Below are positions 51,095-58,591 of a stretch of DNA of 64,000 nt, in pieces. Positions within the stretch are counted from its first letter, which is position 1. Every line of letters begins with the position of its first letter. Under the pieces are notes generated by a model, which was not told the origin of the DNA, did not search any database, and was given only the letters and a program-made list of their open reading frames with translations. Source of the DNA: Bacteroides faecium (GTDB lineage: Bacteria > Bacteroidota > Bacteroidia > Bacteroidales > Bacteroidaceae); the NCBI RefSeq assembly GCF_012113595.1, contig NZ_CP050831.1, positions 558,001-622,000 on the forward strand. The letters run 5' to 3'. The position numbers and the translations under genes were made by a program.

Positions 51095-52744
51095 TTAGAT
51101 AATCTCTATCCCCTGCTCTTTGCAAAGTTGCAGACCCAGATCTTTCAGCCTGAACTTCTGAATCTTTCCACTGCCCGTCATCGGGAATTCGTTCACAAAG
51201 AAAACGTATTTTGGTATTTTATAGCGGGATATTTTATTTCTACAGAAGTCGCGCACATCCTCCGCCTGCATCGTCACACCTTCCTGCAAGATGATAAACG
51301 CCCCGACAGCCTCACCGTATTTCTTTGAAGGAATACCCGCTACCTGAACATCTTTCACTCCATCAAGTTTATAAAGGAACTCTTCGATTTCACGCGGATA
51401 AATATTCTCTCCGCCACGAATAATCATATCTTTGATTCGCCCGGTAATCCGATAGTTTCCATCTTCGTCTTTTATACCCAAGTCACCGGAATGTAGGAAG
51501 TTGTTGGCATCAAGCACTTCGGCGGTTGCTTCGGGATTCTTATAATATCCTTTCATGGTGTTATAGCCACGATTGCACATCTCACCTTGTACACCGACCG
51601 GACACTCTTCGCCTGTTTCCGGATCAAGCACCTTCACTTCTGTAAATTCAAAATCACGGCCTACCGTATTGCAACGTACATCGAACGGGTCGTCAATGCG
51701 GGAAGCCGTCATACCGGGAGCGGTTTCCGTCAATCCGTAGACGCTGGTCACCTTCATATACATCTTCTCTTCTACCTGCTTCATCAATTCGACAGGGCAG
51801 AGAGAACCTGCCATAATACCCGTACGAAGACAAGACATGTCAAAGAGGTCGAACATCGGATGATGCAACTCGGCAATAAACATAGTCGGCACTCCGTAAA
51901 GAGCCGTACAACGTTCTTTATGAATAGAAGCCAATACAACCAACGGGTCAAAACGCTCTACCATTACTTGCGTACAGCCATGAGTGAGGCAGTTCATGGT
52001 AGCCAGCACGACTCCGAAGCAATGGAACAACGGGACGCAGCAGCAGAGTTTGTCATCTGCCGTGAACTTCATATGTTCACCGGTCAGGAAACCGTTGTTG
52101 GCTATATTATAATGCGTCAGCATCACTCCTTTCGGAAAACCGGTAGTTCCTGATGTATATTGCATATTTACCACATCATGGCAGCCAACCTTACTTTTGA
52201 GTTCGCTCAAACGGGTATCTTCCACATTACCTCCCAACAGCAGAATTTCAGCCGTGTTATACATTCCACGATGTTTTTCCTGCCCCACATACACTACATT
52301 TTTCATGTACGGGAAACGCTCGCTCTTCAAATGCCCGCGTTCGCAGGTTTTCAGTTCGGGAAGCATGGTGTAAGTCATCTGTACGAAATCGCTGTCCTTC
52401 TCACCATTTACGATGCAGAGGGTATGCATATCCGAATTCTGGCAAAGATATTCCAGTTCGGATTGCTTATAGTTCGTATTTACAGTAACATATACCGCAC
52501 CAATCTTGGCACAGGCATACAGCAATGTCAGCCAATCGGGCACGTTAGCCGCCCAGATACCGACATGTGTACCACGCTCCACCCCGATGGCGATAAGCCC
52601 TTTTGCCATATCATCCACACGGCGGTTTAACTGGCTCCAGGTAAAACGGAGATTGCGGTCGGAATATACGATATATTCTTTATCAGGAGTCTCTTCAGCC
52701 CAGTGTTCGAGCCACTGTCCCAAAGTACGGTCAAATAATTGCAT
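51095..52744 (-). CDS. AMP-binding acyl-CoA synthetase (fatty-acid-CoA ligase-like)
   Basis: The 549-residue ANL-superfamily ligase activates a carboxylic acid with ATP and joins it to CoA. The P-loop is QYTSGTTGFPKGVMLTH (about 195-211), A5 is SVYGLTETAPGMT (about 338-350), A7 is LHSGDLGIKDEDGNYRITGR, and the C-terminal catalytic Lys is in TGSGKIQKFRL. Substrate chain length cannot be read; the sequence resembles medium or long-chain acyl ligases. It follows the XRE-cupin regulator by 46 bp on the same strand. This pair occurs repeatedly in anaerobes. Confidence 0.9.
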   Translation of the reverse strand: MQLFDRTLGQWLEHWAEETPDKEYIVYSDRNLRFTWSQLNRRVDDMAKGLIAIGVERGTHVGIWAANVPDWLTLLYACAKIGAVYVTVNTNYKQSELEYLCQNSDMHTLCIVNGEKDSDFVQMTYTMLPELKTCERGHLKSERFPYMKNVVYVGQEKHRGMYNTAEILLLGGNVEDTRLSELKSKVGCHDVVNMQYTSGTTGFPKGVMLTHYNIANNGFLTGEHMKFTADDKLCCCVPLFHCFGVVLATMNCLTHGCTQVMVERFDPLVVLASIHKERCTALYGVPTMFIAELHHPMFDLFDMSCLRTGIMAGSLCPVELMKQVEEKMYMKVTSVYGLTETAPGMTASRIDDPFDVRCNTVGRDFEFTEVKVLDPETGEECPVGVQGEMCNRGYNTMKGYYKNPEATAEVLDANNFLHSGDLGIKDEDGNYRITGRIKDMIIRGGENIYPREIEEFLYKLDGVKDVQVAGIPSKKYGEAVGAFIILQEGVTMQAEDVRDFCRNKISRYKIPKYVFFVNEFPMTGSGKIQKFRLKDLGLQLCKEQGIEII

Positions 52745-52790
52745 GTAGTCAGGATTAATTGTTAGTGATTAATGGATAACCGCCGAGTCG

Positions 52791-53366
52791 TTAAATCGGC
52801 GTATAAACTACCGCGAGGATTTTGGCAGCTTGTCCCTCATAAGCATGTACGTGATGGGGAACAATAGAATCATAATAGATGCTGTCGCCTTCTTCGAGCA
52901 GATAGGTATTCTTGCCATAACTGATTTCCATGATGCCTTCCATGACCATAATAAATTCTTCGCCTTCATGTGAAGAAAGCACGAAGTCGGTATCTTCCGT
53001 CGGCATCACGTCGATAATAAACGGTTCCATGTGACGGTCTGCCTTCGACTTGGACAGGGAATGGTACTCCATATGTTTGCGGGAATGAATCGCATTATTG
53101 GAAAAACTGATTGCATCCTTGGCTTCCTTCTTACGACATACCACCGGGCCTACTTCATCCTGGTCGTCAAGGAACGTGCCCAAACGTACCCCTAGCACGC
53201 GGGCAATCTTAATGAGCGGCGCAAGAGAAGGGATATCTATATTGTTTTCAATACGATCAATCTGTTCGATGGCCAAACCGGAGCGTTGTGCCAACTCTTC
53301 TATGGTAATTGATTTATCTTCGCGGAGAGCTTTAATTTTTTCGCCGACAATTTTACTGGTATCCAT
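52791..53366 (-). CDS. XRE-family regulator with C-terminal cupin domain
   Basis: A 191-residue transcription factor. The N-terminal helix-turn-helix (about 7-62) reads IKALREDKSITIEELAQRSG...IDRIENNIDIPSLAPLIKIARVLG. The C-terminal cupin (about 118-190) includes HEGEEFIMVMEGIMEISYG and SIYYDSIVPHHVHAYEG, with likely metal His. Such regulators sense a small molecule through the cupin. It lies upstream of an acyl-CoA ligase and probably controls this pair, perhaps in response to an acyl compound (inference). Confidence 0.92.
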   Translation of the reverse strand: MDTSKIVGEKIKALREDKSITIEELAQRSGLAIEQIDRIENNIDIPSLAPLIKIARVLGVRLGTFLDDQDEVGPVVCRKKEAKDAISFSNNAIHSRKHMEYHSLSKSKADRHMEPFIIDVMPTEDTDFVLSSHEGEEFIMVMEGIMEISYGKNTYLLEEGDSIYYDSIVPHHVHAYEGQAAKILAVVYTPI

Positions 53367-53416
53367 ATTGTAAGTATTTTAGTTATCAAAGGTGATAAAT
53401 TATAATAATCCGGTTG

Positions 53417-53447
53417 CAAAAATAACAAATTCTTTAGATGAGCACAA
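53417..53447 (-). promoter_or_regulatory. promoter of the XRE-cupin/acyl-CoA ligase operon
   Basis: On the minus strand TTGTG (53447-53443) and TATTTTTG (53424-53417), 18 nt apart, fit the Bacteroides -33/-7 pattern about 50 bp upstream of the regulator. Confidence 0.6.
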
Positions 53448-53493
53448 TTATAATCAAAGAAAATATAACTATCCGACAGAAAAAGAGGAAACT

Positions 53494-53528
53494 AAAAAAG
53501 CCGTTCCCCCATAACGGGAAACGGCTTT
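53494..53528 (-). terminator. intrinsic terminator of rpsO
   Basis: AAAGCCGTTCCC and GGGAAACGGCTTT pair with one bulge. On the minus strand a T-run (TTTTTTAGTTT) follows. It lies 23 bp after the rpsO stop. Confidence 0.85.
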
Positions 53529-53551
53529 CTAAACTTTTCGCGGCAAGTGGA

Positions 53552-53821
53552 TTACTTACGCAAACCGAGTTCTTTAACGATAGCACGATATCTTGTGATA
53601 TCTTTTGCTTTCAGATAGTCGAGCAAACGACGACGTTTAGCAACCAACATTGTTAAAGCTCTCTCTGTACTATAATCTTTTCTGTTGAGCTTCATATGCT
53701 CAGTCAGGTGAGAAATACGGTAGGAAAACAAAGCTATCTGTGCCTCAGTTGAGCCAGTATCAGTGTTAGACTTCCCGTGCTTTCCGAAGATTTCTTGCTT
53801 TTTAGCAGCGTCTAAATACAT
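53552..53821 (-). CDS. rpsO: 30S ribosomal protein S15
   Basis: The 89-residue S15 binds 16S rRNA at the helix 20-22 junction. The start is the ATG of MYLDAAKKQEIFGKHG; a longer frame runs through the promoter and is rejected. Conserved elements are DTGSTEAQIALFSYRI and the LTMLVAKRRRLLDYLK segment. It is a single gene with its own promoter and terminator. Confidence 0.96.
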   Translation of the reverse strand: MYLDAAKKQEIFGKHGKSNTDTGSTEAQIALFSYRISHLTEHMKLNRKDYSTERALTMLVAKRRRLLDYLKAKDITRYRAIVKELGLRK

Positions 53822-53864
53822 AATTCTTAGAATTTTAATATAGTAAATTATTCTTTTGAGCGTG

Positions 53865-53895
53865 CAAAGATAGGGATTATCTTTATATCCCACAA
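53865..53895 (-). promoter_or_regulatory. promoter of rpsO
   Basis: On the minus strand TTGTG (53895-53891) and TATCTTTG (53872-53865) are spaced by 18 nt, 43 bp upstream of the rpsO ATG. Confidence 0.7.
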
Positions 53896-53948
53896 CGATT
53901 TACAAGAAAAAATTGCCGCCATTGCATATATTTCTAATCCTTATTTCG

Positions 53949-53956
53949 TACCTTTG
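53949..53956 (+). promoter_or_regulatory. -7 promoter box of typA
   Basis: TACCTTTG (TAnnTTTG) overlaps the first in-frame ATG at 53954, showing that translation must begin at the second ATG (53978). Confidence 0.65.
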
Positions 53957-53977
53957 CAGCCAAATAATAGGTATTAT

Positions 53978-55777
53978 ATGCAAAATATTAGAAACATTGC
54001 AATCATTGCCCATGTCGACCATGGGAAAACAACGCTGGTTGACAAGATGCTATTGTCCGGAAATCTATTCCGCGACAATCAAACAAGTGGTGAATTAATT
54101 CTGGATAACAACGACTTGGAACGTGAGCGTGGAATTACTATTCTTTCGAAAAACGTTTCCATCAATTACAACGGAACTAAGATTAACATTATTGATACTC
54201 CGGGACACAGCGACTTCGGCGGTGAAGTGGAGCGCGTATTAAATATGGCCGATGGCTGTATTTTGCTGGTTGACGCCTTCGAAGGCCCTATGCCACAAAC
54301 ACGTTTCGTATTGCAGAAAGCATTGGAAATCGGACTGAAACCAATTGTCGTTATTAATAAGGTGGACAAACCGAACTGTCGTCCGGAAGAGGTGCACGAA
54401 ATGGTATTCGACCTTATGTTCAGTCTTGACGCCACAGAAGAGCAACTCGACTTTCCTACCATCTACGGCTCGGCAAAGAACGGGTGGATGAGTACCGATT
54501 GGCAGCAACCTACTGATACCATCACTCCACTATTAGATTGTATCATCGAAAACATTCCGGCTCCCGTGCAACTGGAAGGTACTCCGCAGATGCTGATTAC
54601 CTCGCTGGATTATTCATCATATACAGGTCGTATCGCCGTAGGTCGCATACACCGCGGCACTTTGAAAGAAGGTATGAACGTATCGCTGGCTAAAAGAGAC
54701 GGCAGTTTCACGAAATCCAAGATTAAGGAAGTGCACGTATTCGAAGGTTTGGGCCGTGCGAAGACAACAGAAGTTTCTTCAGGTGATATTTGCGCACTGG
54801 TAGGTATCGAAGGATTCGAAATCGGTGATACAGTTTGCGATTTCGAAAATCCGGAAGCATTGCCGCCTATCTCGATTGACGAGCCGACAATGAGCATGCT
54901 GTTTACTATCAATGATTCTCCATTCTACGGCAAAGACGGCAAGTTTGTAACTTCACGCCATATCCATGACCGCCTGATGAAAGAATTGGATAAGAACCTC
55001 GCCCTTCGTGTCCGTAAGAGCGAAGACGATGGTAAGTGGATCGTATCCGGTCGCGGCGTACTTCACTTGTCCGTACTTGTAGAGACTATGCGTCGCGAAG
55101 GCTACGAGTTACAGGTAGGTCAGCCACAGGTTATCTTCAAAGAGATTGACGGTGTAAAATGTGAACCAATCGAAGAACTGACTATCAACGTTCCCGAAGA
55201 ATACTCAAGCAGGATTATCGATATGGTAACTCGTCGTAAGGGTGAAATGACAATGATGGAAAGCAACGGCGAACGTGTAAATCTCGAATTCGACATGCCG
55301 TCACGCGGTATCATCGGCTTGCGTACCAACGTATTGACAGCTTCTGCCGGTGAAGCTATCATGGCGCACCGCTTCAAAGAATACCAACCGTTCAAGGGAG
55401 ATATCGAACGCCGGACCAACGGTTCTATTATCGCGATGGAAGCCGGAACGGCATTTGCTTATGCTATCGACAAACTGCAGGATCGCGGTAAATTCTTTAT
55501 CTTCCCGCAAGAAGAAGTGTACGCCGGACAGGTAGTAGGCGAGCACTCACACGATAAGGATCTCGTTGTGAACGTTACCAAATCAAAGAAGCTGACCAAC
55601 ACCCGTGCTTCCGGTACGGATGATAAAGCCCGCCTGATTCCTCCCGTTCAATTCTCATTGGAAGAAGCATTGGAATACATCAAGGAAGATGAATACGTGG
55701 AAGTTACTCCGAAGGCAATGCGTATGCGCAAAGTGATTCTGGACGAAACCGAACGTAAGCGTGCGAACAAGAACTAA
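53978..55777 (+). CDS. typA: ribosome-associated GTPase TypA/BipA
   Basis: This 599-residue EF-G-like GTPase assists 50S assembly and growth under stress or cold. The start MQNIRNIAIIAHVDHGKTTL contains the G1 loop; ERGITILSKN (switch I), DTPGHSDFGGEV (G3) and NKVDKP (G4) follow. Then come domain II (about 205-290), the EF-G domain III/V-like regions and the TypA-specific C-terminal domain with NVTKSKKLTNTRASGTDD. Full-length. A TACCTTTG box just upstream fixes the start, and a hairpin terminator follows. Confidence 0.96.
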   Translation: MQNIRNIAIIAHVDHGKTTLVDKMLLSGNLFRDNQTSGELILDNNDLERERGITILSKNVSINYNGTKINIIDTPGHSDFGGEVERVLNMADGCILLVDAFEGPMPQTRFVLQKALEIGLKPIVVINKVDKPNCRPEEVHEMVFDLMFSLDATEEQLDFPTIYGSAKNGWMSTDWQQPTDTITPLLDCIIENIPAPVQLEGTPQMLITSLDYSSYTGRIAVGRIHRGTLKEGMNVSLAKRDGSFTKSKIKEVHVFEGLGRAKTTEVSSGDICALVGIEGFEIGDTVCDFENPEALPPISIDEPTMSMLFTINDSPFYGKDGKFVTSRHIHDRLMKELDKNLALRVRKSEDDGKWIVSGRGVLHLSVLVETMRREGYELQVGQPQVIFKEIDGVKCEPIEELTINVPEEYSSRIIDMVTRRKGEMTMMESNGERVNLEFDMPSRGIIGLRTNVLTASAGEAIMAHRFKEYQPFKGDIERRTNGSIIAMEAGTAFAYAIDKLQDRGKFFIFPQEEVYAGQVVGEHSHDKDLVVNVTKSKKLTNTRASGTDDKARLIPPVQFSLEEALEYIKEDEYVEVTPKAMRMRKVILDETERKRANKN

Positions 55778-55833
55778 TTCAAAATTAGATACTATAAAAG
55801 GGGGGGGGATAAAACTCTCCCCTTATAATGAAG

Positions 55834-55866
55834 TCACCCACACTACAGATGATGCAGCGTGGGTGA
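55834..55866 (+). terminator. terminator of typA
   Basis: TCACCCAC (55834-55841) pairs with GTGGGTGA (55859-55866), followed by TTTTATTTTG. A run of nine G (55800-55808) lies shortly before it. Confidence 0.8.
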
Positions 55867-55879
55867 TTTTATTTTGTCA

Positions 55880-57454
55880 TTACTTCCGATCCACAATCTC
55901 AAAAGGCACACGTAGTGATACTCCTTTTTTCATCAGATCCATAAGATTAGGATAAAGACGTCTTTTAAATGATTCCCAACCGCGATGCTCCATTTGCGTC
56001 CACGCGGCTTCCGCCAATGCCAGTCCACGAGGATAAGTCATATAGGTCGCCCGGTTTATGTCCCGGATAGCTTCTCCCCACAGAGTTCCCATAACACCTT
56101 GAATATGCGCTTGTTCCTGCGCGGGCACTCCATATCCCGGATCAAACTGATAAGATTTTTGCAAGGTGGTGACAGGCATTCCCCAGTTATTAAATTCAGG
56201 CAGGTCACCTTTGAATTGGGGATAATCGAGGTAGGCATACTCTCCCGGCGCCATAATCAATGGATTACCATGTTTCCGGGTAAGCTCCAAGCAAGTAGGA
56301 GTCAGACCGCCCCGCCAACTGACTAACGTTACATTCTTCGGGTAGGGAAACAAATAATCATTGGCCGGCGGATAGATATTATCCAATTCACACCAAAGTA
56401 TAGGAGTCTTGCCATTATCCTGCACAAATGAGAGCATACGGTCAAAGAAAGGGATCATCAATTGAGACGCTTTTTGATAACCCAGTTCTTTCATCATGGC
56501 CTGGCAGCGTTCGCATTTAGTCCAGTTCTTTTCTATGACAGCCTCATCTCCGCCCAGATGAATATAACGGGATGGGAACAAAGCAGCAATTTCTTTTATA
56601 ATATCCTGGTAAATGGTATATACCTTTTCATTGTTTGCACACAACATCAGATCCACTGTTTCACCTACATTCTTGGGCAAGGTATCTGTGTGCGTACAGC
56701 CTAATTCGGGATAGGCGGCCAATATAGCTACGGTGTGTCCGGGAATATCCAGTTCGGGGATAATTTCAATATGACGCCGTGCCGCATATTTGATTAAGTC
56801 CGCAAGCTGTTCCTGTGTATAGTAATCTTTACCCACCAGTTTGGGGTGCTTTTGGATTTCTACCCGCCATCCCTGATCGTCCGTCAAATGTAATTGGAGA
56901 ATATTATACTTGTACCGCGCCATTTGGTCGATATAGAATTTAATATCATCCACCGGAAGAAAATGACGGGCAGGGTCGAGCATCAGTGCACGGTGCGCAA
57001 ATCTCGGCGCATCATCTATATAAACAGAAGAGAGTTTCTTTTGGGAAGTAGCACAAACATCCCCCAACAGAAGCTGATCGAGAGTCATTACACCATAGTA
57101 AACAGCAGCAGCAGTCGTTCCTTTAACAGTTATGCCTTTAGCGTTTATTTCAAGGACATAATGTTCTTTTCCTTCCATAGCAGAGTCAATCAGCAAACGA
57201 ATATCTGCACGCTCTGATTCTGAAACAGGGATTTCTATCTGCATCCTGTCCCGCAAAACATCTTGCAGACTACATGCCATGAGTTCCAACTCCGGACGAT
57301 TCCAATAAACCGCCGTCTTACCGGGACGAATGACAAAAGGCTTTTCTTTACTTAAAGTGATCTGATTGGGCATAGGCAGCAATGCAGAAGTTATATCCTG
57401 GGCAGGCAGATGCACAGTCAACAAAAGCAGGCAAATACAAATAAAGGTTCTCAT
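55880..57454 (-). CDS. GH20 beta-N-acetylhexosaminidase
   Basis: The 524-residue exported enzyme removes terminal GlcNAc/GalNAc from glycans. A signal peptide (MRTFICICLLLLTVHLPAQ) precedes a GH20b domain (about 22-145) and the catalytic barrel (about 148-490). The barrel has LQLHLTDDQGWRVEIQKHP, ELDIPGHTVAILAAYPELG and the catalytic Asp-Glu in IHLGGDEAV (about 303-308); the substrate is positioned by later Trp residues (WCELDN, VSWRGG). It is the first of several host-glycan genes on this strand, 29 bp from the chromate-transporter pair. Confidence 0.94.
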   Translation of the reverse strand: MRTFICICLLLLTVHLPAQDITSALLPMPNQITLSKEKPFVIRPGKTAVYWNRPELELMACSLQDVLRDRMQIEIPVSESERADIRLLIDSAMEGKEHYVLEINAKGITVKGTTAAAVYYGVMTLDQLLLGDVCATSQKKLSSVYIDDAPRFAHRALMLDPARHFLPVDDIKFYIDQMARYKYNILQLHLTDDQGWRVEIQKHPKLVGKDYYTQEQLADLIKYAARRHIEIIPELDIPGHTVAILAAYPELGCTHTDTLPKNVGETVDLMLCANNEKVYTIYQDIIKEIAALFPSRYIHLGGDEAVIEKNWTKCERCQAMMKELGYQKASQLMIPFFDRMLSFVQDNGKTPILWCELDNIYPPANDYLFPYPKNVTLVSWRGGLTPTCLELTRKHGNPLIMAPGEYAYLDYPQFKGDLPEFNNWGMPVTTLQKSYQFDPGYGVPAQEQAHIQGVMGTLWGEAIRDINRATYMTYPRGLALAEAAWTQMEHRGWESFKRRLYPNLMDLMKKGVSLRVPFEIVDRK

Positions 57455-57483
57455 AATAGCATCTATTTAACTAAAGAATTTAT

Positions 57484-58008
57484 TTAATACAAGACGAGCC
57501 CGGCTAGACCTGCCAGGCAAATCAGCAGGATGGGATGAAGATGCCACTTCCACGTCACTAAGAAAGCGACCGCAAAAATGCTTATACTTTTATAGTCGAT
57601 AAAATTCTCCCTATTCATCATAAGCAACGCCGCCGAAGCAATCAGCGCAACCGACATGGGAAGCAGACCGGACATGGCAGCCTTGATATATTTATTGTCC
57701 TTACATTTGGCAAAGAAGTAGGAAATAAGCAGTACCAGGATAAAAGACGGCAAACAAACCGCCACGGTAGCCACCACTGCTCCCCAAACACTTTGCGTCA
57801 CCGCATAGCCAACATAGGTAGCACTATTTATACCAATCGGCCCCGGAGTCATCTGCGAAATGGCCACTACATCCGTAAACTGTTGGGGAGTCAGCCAATG
57901 ATGCAGGTCTACTATCTCGTGCTGAATAAGGGAAAGCATCGCATATCCACCACCAAAACCAAACGTACCTATTTTAAGATACACCCAAAGCAACTGCAAA
58001 TATATCAT
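57484..58008 (-). CDS. chrA: chromate transporter-family half protein (second half)
   Basis: A 174-residue membrane protein with five to six helices and the CHR signature FGFGGGYAMLSLIQHEIVD (about 16-34) and TPGPIGINSATYVGY (about 54-68). It overlaps the other half by 4 bp (ATGA). The pair corresponds to one bidomain ChrA. Whether it exports chromate or another oxyanion is unknown. It lies between glycosidase genes, which is an odd setting for it. Confidence 0.88.
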   Translation of the reverse strand: MIYLQLLWVYLKIGTFGFGGGYAMLSLIQHEIVDLHHWLTPQQFTDVVAISQMTPGPIGINSATYVGYAVTQSVWGAVVATVAVCLPSFILVLLISYFFAKCKDNKYIKAAMSGLLPMSVALIASAALLMMNRENFIDYKSISIFAVAFLVTWKWHLHPILLICLAGLAGLVLY

Positions 58009-58562
58009 ACCTGTTTACTTACAATTTTTTCTTTCAACCACAATGTATATACTAATCCTCCAATAATCCCTGCCAATACGATATAAACTGGCGACAAGCC
58101 GAACTGCCAAATCAGAACAGTAGCTATGGCAGGAGCAATCAACTGAAAATATTTCAACTTCAAAGCCCTTGCAGCCGAAATACAAGGAAACAGAATGAGC
58201 GCCACCACCGCAGGACGTATTCCATTAAAGATACGAATCATTATTTCATTGTCCTGAAACCGGGCAAAGAACATGGCTATCAGCATCATTATAACAAAGG
58301 AAGGAAGAATAGTAGCCAATGCACACACCAGGCTTCCACCTACCTTATATAGTTTATATCCCACAAAAATAGAGATATTTACCGCAAACACACCCGGAAG
58401 TGACTGCGTCAGAGCAAACATCTCCATAAATTCCTCTTTACTCATCCATTGTTTCGCCACAATCTCCCGCTCAATCAACGGAATCATGGCATAACCGCCA
58501 CCAATCGTGAACATTCCTATTTTAGCAAATGTCACAAACAGTTTTAAATACTCCAATACCAT
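58005..58562 (-). CDS. chrA: chromate transporter-family half protein (first half)
   Basis: This 185-residue membrane protein has FTIGGGYAMIPLIEREIVA (about 16-34) and SLPGVFAVNISIFVGYKL (about 54-71). It is the paralogue of the downstream half protein, in the inverted-topology pair typical of short-chain CHR proteins. The stop overlaps the next start by 4 bp, so the two subunits should be made in equal amounts. It follows the GH95 gene by 29 bp and may share its mRNA. Confidence 0.88.
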   Translation of the reverse strand: MVLEYLKLFVTFAKIGMFTIGGGYAMIPLIEREIVAKQWMSKEEFMEMFALTQSLPGVFAVNISIFVGYKLYKVGGSLVCALATILPSFVIMMLIAMFFARFQDNEIMIRIFNGIRPAVVALILFPCISAARALKLKYFQLIAPAIATVLIWQFGLSPVYIVLAGIIGGLVYTLWLKEKIVSKQV

Positions 58563-58591
58563 TCTTTCTTCGTTTTCCTGCTATACTAAGT

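Noticed and set aside
53822..53893. N-terminal extension of S15
   Set aside because: It runs through the -7 promoter box of rpsO, and known S15 proteins begin near MYLDA.
55800..55808. Run of nine G as a phase-variable tract
   Set aside because: It lies after the typA stop codon and before a terminator, not in a promoter spacer or coding frame, so a switching effect is unlikely.
57484..58562. Frameshifted single chrA gene
   Set aside because: Both halves have full signature motifs, their own starts and a clean 4-bp ATGA overlap, as in known two-gene CHR transporters.
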